Origin: Weeksellaceae bacterium
GTDB taxonomy: Bacteria > Bacteroidota > Bacteroidia > Flavobacteriales > Weeksellaceae
Reading direction: 5' to 3'
Assembly: GCA_022013695.1 (NCBI GenBank)
Contig: JAKLPS010000020.1
Span: 124,001 to 188,000 of the forward strand
Length of the DNA: 64,000 nt
Numbering within the stretch: the stretch's first letter is position 1; each line of letters begins with the position of its first letter. The position numbers and the translations under genes are program-made. The notes under the pieces were generated by a model. It was not told the DNA's origin. It made no database searches and saw only the letters and a program-made list of their open reading frames with translations. This document shows, piece by piece, positions 52,687-60,380 of the stretch.

Positions 52687-53123
52687 AATTTTAAATTTTA
52701 GATTATAAATTTTAAACTGATTAGACTCGCTGTTATAAATTTTCAGATGAAGTTTTGATGATTTTCGTTAAGATATTAATAATGCTTTCAATTTGTAGTA
52801 AATAAGAATCTACATCAACATTCACAAGATTTGTAGATTGATAGAGCTTTAACCAATACTTTGTTTCTCTAGCTTCCTTGTTTGCAATGGAAAGTTTTGA
52901 AATAAAATCTTTTTTGGATTGTGCAGCAATTGCTTCTTCCACATTTGCTCCAATCGATGTTCCACTTCTAAGAATCTGTTTTGAAAGTATATATTCATTT
53001 TGAGATTTGCAGTCCAAGTAAAAATTAATGATACTTAATGCAAATTCAAATGTTAAATTTTGAATCAAGTTATCTTCTTTGAAGCTCATATCATCTAAAA
53101 TTTATAATTTAAAATCTATAATT
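52687..53123 (-). mobile_element. Four-helix-bundle element 1 with flanking inverted repeats
   Basis: The four-helix-bundle gene (52733-53089) is enclosed by an AT-rich inverted repeat: left arm 52687-52714 and right arm 53096-53123, 25 of 28 positions complementary by eye (core TTTTAGATTATAAATTTTA). The unit almost exactly fills the gap between the thiolase stop and the acyl-CoA dehydrogenase start, in operon orientation. Low complexity makes the arms weaker evidence than in element 2. No transposase is present. Confidence 0.5.
52733..53089 (-). CDS. Four-helix-bundle protein (23S rRNA intervening-sequence type)
   Basis: A 118-residue all-helical protein: LTFEFALSIINFYLDCKSQNEYILSKQILRSGTSIGANVEEAIAAQSKKDFISKLSIANKEARETKYWLKLY. 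'QILRSGTSIGANVEEA' and 'KEARETKYWL' are the signature of the four-helix-bundle family first met in 23S rRNA intervening sequences (S23/IVP, also related to Avd of retroelements). Its function is unknown; nucleic-acid binding is assumed from a basic surface in studied members. It sits between the thiolase and acyl-CoA dehydrogenase genes and is closely framed by inverted repeats. Confidence 0.88.
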   Translation of the reverse strand: MSFKEDNLIQNLTFEFALSIINFYLDCKSQNEYILSKQILRSGTSIGANVEEAIAAQSKKDFISKLSIANKEARETKYWLKLYQSTNLVNVDVDSYLLQIESIINILTKIIKTSSENL

Positions 53124-53124
53124 T

Positions 53125-54300
53125 TTAGAGAAGTTCAAACACGCTCGCCGCTCCCTGACCTGTTCCTACGCACATTGTCACCACGCCGTATTTGCTGTTT
53201 CTGCGTTTCATTTCGTCAAGAAGTTGGACGGTTAATTTTGTGCCGGTGCAGCCAAGTGGATGCCCAAGTGCGATGGCGCCGCCGTTTACGTTGACGATGT
53301 CTGGATTAATGTTCAATTCTCTTAAGATTGCAACAGACTGAGATGCAAAAGCTTCATTCAACTCAAATAAATCGATGTCGGATTGTTTAAGCCCAGCTTG
53401 TTCCAACGCTTTTGGAATGGCGTACATCGGTCCGATTCCCATAATTCTTGGCGGAACACCAACAGTTGAATAGGAGAGAAGTCTCGCAACTGGAGTCAAG
53501 TTTAATTCTTTTACCATTCTTTCGGACATTATCATCGTGAAAGCAGCGCCATCAGAAGTTTGAGAAGAATTCCCGGCCGTCACAGAACCATTAGCTGCGA
53601 AAACGGGACGTAATTTTGCCAAAACTTCGACCGATGTGTCAGCTCTTGGGCCTTCATCTTGCTCAAACGCATATTCCTTGGTCTGCACTTTTTCCTTGTC
53701 GTCCAAGAAATTATATTTCACATCAATTGGAACAATCTGACGCTCAAATTTTCCTTCTTTAATGGCTTTAATGGCCTTTTGATGAGAGTTGTAAGAAAAC
53801 TCATCTTGCTCCTCTCGGCTGACTTTGAATTCGTTGGCAACCGCTTCAGCCGTCAATCCCATTCCCCAATAATAATCGGGATGTTTCTTTGCCAAATCGG
53901 TGTCAGGAATTGGTTTGTAGCCGCCCATCGGGATGTACGACATACTTTCGGCACCACCAGCAATGATGCATTCTGCCATTCCGGCTTTGATTTTCGCTGA
54001 TGCAATCGCAATCGATTCCGATCCTGATGCGCAATATCTGTTCACCGTCACGCCCGGCACTTTGTCGGTATCCAATCCCATTAAGGAGATTAGTCTTGCG
54101 ACGTTGAGTCCTTGTTCTGCCTCCGGCATCGCGCAACCGACAATCAAATCGTCGATGCGGGCGGGGTCTAGGTTTGGAACATCTTTCATCAGACGTTCTA
54201 TCACAGTTGCCGCCATATCATCGGGGCGGGTAAAACGCAAAGAACCTTTCGGCGCTTTGCCCACTGCTGTTCTGTATCCTGTTACTATGTATGCTTCCAT
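53125..54300 (-). CDS. Acetyl-CoA C-acyltransferase (thiolase)
   Basis: A 391-residue thiolase for the last beta-oxidation step. The active-site acyl cysteine is seen in TVNRYCASGSESIAIA (about residue 90). NSSQTSDGAAFTMIMSE, FELNEAFASQ, GGAIALGHPLGCTGTKL (catalytic His) and the second cysteine in TMCVGTGQGAASVFE follow. All catalytic residues are intact. It lies between the two four-helix-bundle elements, in the operon with the multifunctional enzyme upstream and the dehydrogenase downstream, which favours a degradative (FadA/AcaA) over a biosynthetic role. Confidence 0.95.
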   Translation of the reverse strand: MEAYIVTGYRTAVGKAPKGSLRFTRPDDMAATVIERLMKDVPNLDPARIDDLIVGCAMPEAEQGLNVARLISLMGLDTDKVPGVTVNRYCASGSESIAIASAKIKAGMAECIIAGGAESMSYIPMGGYKPIPDTDLAKKHPDYYWGMGLTAEAVANEFKVSREEQDEFSYNSHQKAIKAIKEGKFERQIVPIDVKYNFLDDKEKVQTKEYAFEQDEGPRADTSVEVLAKLRPVFAANGSVTAGNSSQTSDGAAFTMIMSERMVKELNLTPVARLLSYSTVGVPPRIMGIGPMYAIPKALEQAGLKQSDIDLFELNEAFASQSVAILRELNINPDIVNVNGGAIALGHPLGCTGTKLTVQLLDEMKRRNSKYGVVTMCVGTGQGAASVFELL

Positions 54301-54320
54301 TTTTATTTTGTTGTATTTAG

Positions 54321-54742
54321 GTATTAATGTAAAATGTATTTACGATTTTAAAATGTTTGAGTATTAAAATTCTGCTTCAATTTTGCTAACATATTTGGTA
54401 TGTGTTTGATTTCGGAGTAAATGATATTAAAATCATCATTTTTAAAGAATTGCAAATCTTTAGCAATTAATATTTGGGTTTCAAATTCGAATGATGAGCC
54501 TAATGCAATATTCAGAAAATGAGAAAATTGAGCATTTGTATCACGACCAGCACCTTCAGCAATATTAGACGGAATTGAAATTAAACTTCTTCTTGCCTGA
54601 GAAGTCAATCCGAACAATTCTTCGTGTGGAAAATTATTAGAAGCCAAGTAAAAGGTTTTACAAAGTTTCATCGATTTTGCCCAAGCTTCTAAATCTCTAA
54701 AATTGTGCATCGTTAATACATTAATACTTTTTACATTTTACA
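54321..54742 (-). mobile_element. Four-helix-bundle element 2 with flanking inverted repeats
   Basis: The second four-helix-bundle gene (54348-54710) is framed by GTATTAATGT plus ATTTACGAT on the left (54321-54330 and 54338-54346) and their inverse, ATCGTTAAT plus ACATTAATAC, on the right (54709-54717 and 54718-54727). The 10-base block is perfect and the 9-base block has one mismatch; the left arm carries an extra AAAATGT between them. ACATTTTAC (54734-54742) echoes GTAAAATGT in the left arm. The unit fills the gap between the multifunctional enzyme gene and the thiolase gene. Confidence 0.55.
54348..54710 (-). CDS. Four-helix-bundle protein (23S rRNA intervening-sequence type), second copy
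   Basis: A 120-residue helical protein: HNFRDLEAWAKSMKLCKTFYLASNNFPHEELFGLTSQARRSLISIPSNIAEGAGRDTNAQFSHFLNIALGSSFEFETQI. 'F.DL.AW..s..L', 'E.FGLT.Q.RR...SI..NIAEG' and 'F..FL..A.GS..E.ETQ' are the full IVP-type signature. It is clearly a different subfamily from the gene at 52733, so the two are not a recent tandem duplication. It lies between the multifunctional enzyme and thiolase genes within an inverted repeat. Role unknown. Confidence 0.93.
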   Translation of the reverse strand: MHNFRDLEAWAKSMKLCKTFYLASNNFPHEELFGLTSQARRSLISIPSNIAEGAGRDTNAQFSHFLNIALGSSFEFETQILIAKDLQFFKNDDFNIIYSEIKHIPNMLAKLKQNFNTQTF

Positions 54743-54748
54743 AAACAT

Positions 54749-57148
54749 CTAGTTTCTCACCGGCTTACCTGTCTTCAGCATTCCGGCGATTCTTTCCAAA
54801 GTTTTTTTCTCGCCGCAAAGGGAGAGGAAGGCTTCTCGTTCCAAATCCAAAAGATATTGTTCAGAAACTTCCGTTGGTTCGGAAAGATTTCCGCCCGTCA
54901 TCACGTAGCCAATTTTGTTTGCGATGAGTCGGTCGTGTTCTGAGGCATAACCGCCGGCAACCATCTGGTCGGTTCCAACGTAGAAAATTCCCATTGCTTC
55001 GCTGCCGAGCACTTTTACCCTCTCCGGAACTGGCGGTGTGTAACCTAATTCGTCTAAAACAATGGCCTGCCGTTTTGCCTCCGCAATTTGACGATCTCTA
55101 TTGACAACGATGATGTCTTTGTCGGTCAAAATTCCCATTTGCCGGGCTTCGTGCGCAGAAGTCGCTACTTTTGCGGTTGCAATGTTCATAAAGTAATTTC
55201 TCAAATGATTGGTTTTGACATCGTCTGGAAGGGTTCCTTTCAAAGCTCTTAGGGCAAACTCTTTGGTACCGCCGCCGCCCGGAATGAGACCAACGCCTAC
55301 CTCCACCAAACCGATGTAGGTCTCTGTTGAAGCCACAATTTTATCCGAATGCATCGAGAATTCGCAGCCGCCGCCCAGCGTCATACCAAACGGTGCTGCT
55401 ATTACCGGAATGGATGAATATCTCAGTTTCATAGAAGTTGATTGGAACAGAGCAACGGCCATATTGAGCTCATACCAATCCTGCTCAGCGGCCATCATCA
55501 TAATCATCGCAAGATTGGCGCCCACTGAGAAATTCTCAGCTTGATTGCCAATGACCAAACCGCGATAATCCTTCTCTGCGATCTCTATAGATTTGCTAAT
55601 GCCCTCCAAAACACCGCCGCCAAGCGTGTTCATTTTTGAACGGAATTCGAAGTTCAAGATGCCGTCGCCAAGGTCAATCAATGCAGATTCAGAATTGGAC
55701 CAAACGGTCTTTTCTTTTCTAATATTATTCAAAATGATAAAAGCATCTTGACCAGGAATGGCATCGTAAGTTTTCGTGTTTTGATTGTAAAACAAGGTCT
55801 TTCCGTTTTCTAATTTGTAGAAAGAGTCATTGCCGTTTGCCAGCATTTCCTTAACCCAATCAGCGACTTTGTAACCTTCGCTTTCCACCAAATCGATTCC
55901 TTTTTGAACTCCTAAGAAATCCCAGTTTTCGAAAGGTCCATATTTCCACGCATAGCCGGTTTTCATCGCATCATCGATGGAGTAGAAGACATCGGTGATT
56001 TCCGGAACGCGTTGCGAAACGTAGGCAAAAAGCGAAGCATAATGTTTTCTAATCAGTTCGCCTGCTTTGGTTTGATCTTTCAGCAAAATCGGCAAACGGT
56101 TTTTCAGACTTCCGGCTTCCTTAGCTGCTTGTACGATAGGAAGTTTCGGTTGTTTCGTAGGTTCGTAGCCAAGTGTCTGATAATTAAGCACAAAACGATT
56201 GACGTTTCCGCCGGCATCTTTTTCTTTATAATAGAATCCTTTTTTACTTTTATCACCAAAGAATTTATTTTCGATCAAATGATTCAAAGTTTTAGAATCC
56301 TTAAGCGCTTGCACCATTTCGTCATCTTTTAGATTGGCTTGCAATCCTTTTGTAACACTGACTGCGGTGTCGAGACCAACCAAATCTCCCAATTTGAAAG
56401 TTCCGGTTTTTGGGCGGTTCAGCAAATCGCCCGTCAGAGCATCGGCTTCCTCGATGGTCAGTCCGATTTCCTCCGTGAGTTCCATAATTTTGGACATAGA
56501 GTAAACGCCGATTCGGTTTCCGATGAAGCCCGGCGTGTCTTTGCAGAGCACCGTGGTTTTCCCAAGGAATTTTTCCGCATATGACATCAAGAAATCAACG
56601 ACCGACTTGTCGGTTTTCGGTCCCGGAATCACTTCGAATAATTTCAAATATCGTGGCGGATTGAAGAAATGCGTTCCGCAGAAATGCTTCTGAAAATCTT
56701 CTGACCTCCCTTCCGACATCAAGTGAATCGGAATTCCAGAGGTGTTGGAGGTGATCAAAGTTCCTGGTTTGCGCAGTTTGTCCACTTTTTCAAACATCGA
56801 TTGCTTGATGTCCAATCTTTCCACGATAACCTCGATTACCCAATCCGAATTTTTGATTTTTTCCAAATCATCTTCGAAGTTGCCAGTGGTAATTCTGGAA
56901 GCGAAAGATTTGTCGTAGATGGGTGAAGGGTTGCTTTTCAGAGCGTTGTCAAGATGGCCTTGCGCCACGCTGTTTCTGAATTTTTTACTTTCTGGATTCA
57001 CGCCCGTTGCTTTGTCTTTGTCCGACAATTCTTTGGGAGGCATATCCAACATCAAAACCTGAATCCCGTTACCAGCCAAGTGGCAGGCAATGCCGGAACC
57101 CATCACGCCGGAGCCGAGAACCGTTACGTGTTTTATTTTTCTGTTCAT
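54749..57148 (-). CDS. 3-hydroxyacyl-CoA dehydrogenase/enoyl-CoA hydratase (multifunctional beta-oxidation enzyme)
   Basis: A 799-residue fusion performing the middle steps of beta-oxidation. The NAD-binding dehydrogenase comes first (KHVTVLGSGVMGSGIACHLAG, residues 5-25; FFNPPRYLKLFEVIPGPKT near 165; KDTPGFIGNRIG). A crotonase/enoyl-CoA hydratase domain follows at about 480-700 (SVGANLAMIMMMA; GMTLGGGCEFSMHSDKIVAS; LIPGGGGTKEFALRA). This order, dehydrogenase before hydratase, is reversed from E. coli FadB and typical of the FadB-like/FadN group. It is the first enzyme gene of the operon, 19 bp after MarR. Confidence 0.94.
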   Translation of the reverse strand: MNRKIKHVTVLGSGVMGSGIACHLAGNGIQVLMLDMPPKELSDKDKATGVNPESKKFRNSVAQGHLDNALKSNPSPIYDKSFASRITTGNFEDDLEKIKNSDWVIEVIVERLDIKQSMFEKVDKLRKPGTLITSNTSGIPIHLMSEGRSEDFQKHFCGTHFFNPPRYLKLFEVIPGPKTDKSVVDFLMSYAEKFLGKTTVLCKDTPGFIGNRIGVYSMSKIMELTEEIGLTIEEADALTGDLLNRPKTGTFKLGDLVGLDTAVSVTKGLQANLKDDEMVQALKDSKTLNHLIENKFFGDKSKKGFYYKEKDAGGNVNRFVLNYQTLGYEPTKQPKLPIVQAAKEAGSLKNRLPILLKDQTKAGELIRKHYASLFAYVSQRVPEITDVFYSIDDAMKTGYAWKYGPFENWDFLGVQKGIDLVESEGYKVADWVKEMLANGNDSFYKLENGKTLFYNQNTKTYDAIPGQDAFIILNNIRKEKTVWSNSESALIDLGDGILNFEFRSKMNTLGGGVLEGISKSIEIAEKDYRGLVIGNQAENFSVGANLAMIMMMAAEQDWYELNMAVALFQSTSMKLRYSSIPVIAAPFGMTLGGGCEFSMHSDKIVASTETYIGLVEVGVGLIPGGGGTKEFALRALKGTLPDDVKTNHLRNYFMNIATAKVATSAHEARQMGILTDKDIIVVNRDRQIAEAKRQAIVLDELGYTPPVPERVKVLGSEAMGIFYVGTDQMVAGGYASEHDRLIANKIGYVMTGGNLSEPTEVSEQYLLDLEREAFLSLCGEKKTLERIAGMLKTGKPVRN

Positions 57149-57167
57149 TTAATAAGATTTGTTTTTA

Positions 57168-57629
57168 TTATTTTCTATTATTAAGCTCATTGGCAATTTT
57201 CAGAATGTCGCTCATCACTTCTTTGAAGACTTCAAATTTTTCCGGCTGAATTCTTTCGACAATCTTTTTATTAAAATTGAGCACCACTTCTTTGGATAAA
57301 TTTCTGGAATTGATTCCCTTTTCCGTCAACTTGATGATGACTTCGCGCTTATCGGTAGTGGTTTTTTCTTTGTAGATGTAGCCGTTGTCTTCCAGAAGTT
57401 TGATGATTCTGGTGAGCGAAGTTGGCTCAATTGCCATTTTCGGACCCAGATTGGTGCTTCTCGTTCCTTCTTTCGGGTCAATTTTAAGCAAAGTAAGTGC
57501 CTGAACGGCGGTAGAATTATACAAAGAAGCCCGATCGGAGTACATCTTCGAAACTGCCAGCCACGCAGACTTGAGCATCAAGTCCACACTTTCGACTTTT
57601 TCTGAATTTTTCTTTTCCATAAGGATCAT
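57168..57629 (-). CDS. MarR-family regulator of the beta-oxidation operon
   Basis: A 153-residue winged-helix regulator. The core ALTLLKIDPKEGTRSTNLGPKMAIEPTSLTRIIKLLEDNGYIYKEKTTTDKREVIIKLTEKG holds the recognition helix (PTSLTRIIKLLEDNG) and the wing (DKREVIIKLT). The operon's first gene, it ends 19 bp before the multifunctional enzyme gene. Two starts are possible: ATG 57627-57629 and ATG 57618-57620, three codons apart. A perfect 22-bp palindrome at its promoter (57659-57680) suggests autoregulation of the whole fatty-acid operon, presumably relieved by acyl-CoA. Confidence 0.93.
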   Translation of the reverse strand: MILMEKKNSEKVESVDLMLKSAWLAVSKMYSDRASLYNSTAVQALTLLKIDPKEGTRSTNLGPKMAIEPTSLTRIIKLLEDNGYIYKEKTTTDKREVIIKLTEKGINSRNLSKEVVLNFNKKIVERIQPEKFEVFKEVMSDILKIANELNNRK

Positions 57630-57645
57630 ATTGAGGTGCTTTTCA

Positions 57646-57680
57646 CAAATATAAAAAAAATACTATGCATGCATAGTATT
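57646..57680 (-). promoter_or_regulatory. Promoter and 22-bp palindromic operator of the beta-oxidation operon
   Basis: Bases 57659-57680 form a perfect palindrome with half-site AATACTATGCA. On the minus strand it is followed 5 bp later by the -7 box TATATTTG (57646-57653), so the operator lies between the -33 and -7 elements. The MarR start codon follows within about 20 bp. Length and symmetry are those of a MarR dimer site. Confidence 0.75.
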
Positions 57681-57761
57681 CTAACTTATAAATATGTAAG
57701 TAATTGATTATTTGACAGTTAATTATTATGCAAAACTTAATAATAAAAAATCAAACTGCTT

Positions 57762-58715
57762 TCAATGTTCGTCATTGTCAGTATTGATAAGGTATTGTAG
57801 CGATTGTTTCAAATCTGAAAATGTATGATAATTGCCACAAAAATTACCCGTTTTCAGCTCCCATTCATCATTTTGGAAGGTCAGTTTGAATTTTTGCAGA
57901 TTTGAAGAAAAGTTTTTTTGAAGAAACGAAAACATCATTTCCTTTTCCAGCTTTGGCGCTTCTATCTCCGGCGGGCGAAAATTCTTGTTAAAATCCAGAA
58001 TTTTGGGTGCAATCAATTCAGGGCTATTGAGCATGACTTCTTCCGCAATGCCGCTGGTGAGTTTTTTGTCTTTCAACCACCAGATTTTGTCCGAAAATTC
58101 CTTTGCCAATCTCCAGTCGTGGGAAGAAAAGAGAATTAATTTGTTTTCATTTTTCGCAAGATTTCTGATTAGAGAAAGAATCATCAGTTTGTTTTCTTCG
58201 TCCAAATGCGTGGTGGGTTCGTCCAAAATAATGAAAGGAGAATTTTGCGCCAAAGCCCTCCCAATAAAGGCTTTTTGGAGATTTCCGTCGGAGAGTTCTA
58301 TTAACTTGGTATGTCGAAATGGCGTGAGATTCAGTTTGCTGATGATTTCATCGATTTCAGTTTTATCCTTTTCATTCAATTTAAAATAATAAGGATAATG
58401 AATGTATTTTCCAAGTGAAATTAAATCTGTAACGGTGTAATTTTCAGGTATTTCGGATTTTGAAAAAACGATGGCAATTTTGCAAGCTATTTCGCTCGGA
58501 TTCATCTTCTGAATCGGTTTTCCGTTGATTGAAATTTCGCCATTCAAAAGTTTGTTCTGTCCGAGAATTGATTTGATTAAAGTAGTCTTCCCAATGCCGT
58601 TATTGCCCATCAACAGGCAGACTTCGCCTAATTCTAAGGAAGTATTGATGTCAGAAATCAATGGTTCTGAATATCCGATGGATGCATTAATTATTTTGAG
58701 AAAATTCATCATCAT
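57762..58715 (-). CDS. ABC transporter ATPase for iron-siderophore/haem/cobalamin-type uptake
   Basis: A 317-residue nucleotide-binding protein of the FecE/BtuD type: Walker A MGNNGIGKTTLIK (about residues 36-48), signature LIELSDGNLQKAFIGRALAQ (LSDGN instead of LSGGQ), Walker B FIILDEPTTHLDEEN, and H-loop LFSSHDW. The usual Q-loop glutamine is not evident (IAIVFSKSEIPENYTVTD). Residues ~225-317 form a C-terminal extension beyond the usual ~255, ending KQSLQYLINTDNDEH; its role is unknown. It overlaps the permease stop by 4 bp (ATGA). Confidence 0.88.
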   Translation of the reverse strand: MMMNFLKIINASIGYSEPLISDINTSLELGEVCLLMGNNGIGKTTLIKSILGQNKLLNGEISINGKPIQKMNPSEIACKIAIVFSKSEIPENYTVTDLISLGKYIHYPYYFKLNEKDKTEIDEIISKLNLTPFRHTKLIELSDGNLQKAFIGRALAQNSPFIILDEPTTHLDEENKLMILSLIRNLAKNENKLILFSSHDWRLAKEFSDKIWWLKDKKLTSGIAEEVMLNSPELIAPKILDFNKNFRPPEIEAPKLEKEMMFSFLQKNFSSNLQKFKLTFQNDEWELKTGNFCGNYHTFSDLKQSLQYLINTDNDEH

Positions 58716-59680
58716 TTCTTTTTAATAAGCATCAACAATATCACCGGAATCCCAAAAAACGTCGTAATAATATTAATCGGAAACTGGCTCAGTTCTGAAA
58801 TAATCGAAAAAACCTGCATGATCAAAATTCCCAAAACGATATTCAAAATCCATTGATGCCAAAGCTGAGCGGGATTCCAAAGCATTCTGCAAAAATGCGG
58901 AACCACGATTCCGATAAATAAAATCGGTCCCAAAAAGGCCGTCACAGAAGCCGACAGAATAGAAGAAGCTAGAATAATACTGATTTTCAATTTCGATTGG
59001 CTGACGCCAAAACTCTGAGCATAAGCCGATCCCAAAGCATTACCAATCAACGGTTTGATGGATCTGAAAGTGAAAAACAATCCGATAATTATTAAAATGG
59101 TTAAGATGGAAATTTGAGAAAAATTGGCTTGGTTATTCGCTCCGAAAGTCCACAGAATATAATTTTTCAGACTTTGACTTTCCACATAAAATTGAAGACA
59201 AGAAACAACCGCTCCAGCTAAAGCAGAAATCAGAAAACCGAAAATTATGATGAAACTTTTGTCGCGAAATCGATTGGAAAATAAAAGCAAAACCAACATC
59301 AGAACTACACTTCCAAGAATTGATGACAAGCTGATGAAACTGTTCTGCAGAAAATCCGGAATCGGAATATCCTGTGAAAAGAAAATGTAAAACGCGACAA
59401 ACAAACCGGAAACCGAGGTAATTCCCAAAACATCCGGTCCGGCCAAAGGATTCTTGAAATATTCCTGCAAAAGAAAGCCACTCGTCGGGATTGCAATTCC
59501 GGCTAAAATCATTGCTAAAGCGCGATTGATACGGAATCCCGCGACTTCAAAGTTTTCTTTTTCAGAATCTAAAAAGTCGGAGAAGTTGAGTTTTGCATAA
59601 CCAACATTCAAATTGATAAGGAACGAAATGATGATTCCGACAATGATAAAAAAGCAAATAATTCCAAATTTATTTTTCAA
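58712..59680 (-). CDS. FecCD-family ABC transporter permease
   Basis: A 322-residue polytopic membrane protein with about nine to ten helices and the FecCD landmarks NRALAMILAGIAIPTSGFLLQEYFKNPLAGPDVLGI (about residues 53-87), then IGNALGSAYAQSFGVS and FLGPILFIGIVVPHFCRML near 265-285, the coupling region. It should pair with the downstream ATPase to import iron chelates, haem or cobalamin. It starts at TTG (59678-59680), with a stop close upstream in frame. No substrate-binding protein gene adjoins it. Confidence 0.9.
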   Translation of the reverse strand: MKNKFGIICFFIIVGIIISFLINLNVGYAKLNFSDFLDSEKENFEVAGFRINRALAMILAGIAIPTSGFLLQEYFKNPLAGPDVLGITSVSGLFVAFYIFFSQDIPIPDFLQNSFISLSSILGSVVLMLVLLLFSNRFRDKSFIIIFGFLISALAGAVVSCLQFYVESQSLKNYILWTFGANNQANFSQISILTILIIIGLFFTFRSIKPLIGNALGSAYAQSFGVSQSKLKISIILASSILSASVTAFLGPILFIGIVVPHFCRMLWNPAQLWHQWILNIVLGILIMQVFSIISELSQFPINIITTFFGIPVILLMLIKKK

Positions 59681-59724
59681 GATTTATCTTATTAATGTAA
59701 TTTTCATCGCAGATTCTTACTTTA

Positions 59725-60294
59725 TTATTTTGCTGCTAAAAACTGAGCAATTTTCTGATTCAAAGCTTCCTCACTCATAGAACCCAACGTTTCATCTACT
59801 TTATCGCCTTTTTTAATCAATGTGAAAGGAATGGCTCCGCCGTCCCAAGTTTTAAAATTTTGCTCAAAAAACTGTGGTTTCAAAAGACTTCCGTCTAACA
59901 GAACCACTTGTTTTCTGATGTTTTGTTTATCTACAAAATTACTCACTTCACTATTCCAATCGCTCTTGTTGTCCAGACTTACAAAAGTGAACTTGACTGG
60001 TTGACCTTTTAGCTCATCCATTTTCTGGCGAAAAAAAGGAATTTCCTGCACGCAGGGGCCGCACCAGGTGGCGAAAAAATTAGTCACATACAAAGTGTCA
60101 GAATTATTATTCTGCAGATAGGTCACCATTTTTTCTGAAGATAATTCGACTAACGGCGTCATCTTAGCGTCGGATTTTTGGTTTGAAGTAGCGACAGAAT
60201 CTTGTTTAATGATAGTTTCAGCGGGCTTTTGATCGTCTTTTTTGCAGGCCAAAACACTGATTGCTGCGAGCGAATATAATGCGAATTTTTTCAT
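59725..60294 (-). CDS. TlpA-like thioredoxin-fold lipoprotein
   Basis: A 189-residue periplasm-facing redox protein with a lipoprotein signal (LYSLAAISVLACKKD, cysteine residue 17). The thioredoxin domain (about 50-189) has the active-site motif W77-CGPC-81 (TNFFATWCGPCVQEIPFFRQKM) and the cis-Pro loop GGAIPFTLI. Such proteins reduce disulfides in, for example, cytochrome c maturation. It is immediately upstream (44 bp) of the FecCD permease, in the position where a binding protein would be expected. Confidence 0.92.
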   Translation of the reverse strand: MKKFALYSLAAISVLACKKDDQKPAETIIKQDSVATSNQKSDAKMTPLVELSSEKMVTYLQNNNSDTLYVTNFFATWCGPCVQEIPFFRQKMDELKGQPVKFTFVSLDNKSDWNSEVSNFVDKQNIRKQVVLLDGSLLKPQFFEQNFKTWDGGAIPFTLIKKGDKVDETLGSMSEEALNQKIAQFLAAK

Positions 60295-60362
60295 AATTTT
60301 TATTTCATTTAATGTGAAACTTTGGATTTGTTATTTAGATTTTTTTTTTGGTCAATTTTGAT

Positions 60363-60370
60363 TAAATTTG
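60363..60370 (+). promoter_or_regulatory. -7 promoter box of the ferredoxin-reductase-like gene
   Basis: TAAATTTG fits TAnnTTTG, 10 bp before the ATG at 60381, so the mRNA leader must be very short. Confidence 0.55.
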
Positions 60371-60380
60371 ATTCTTGACA

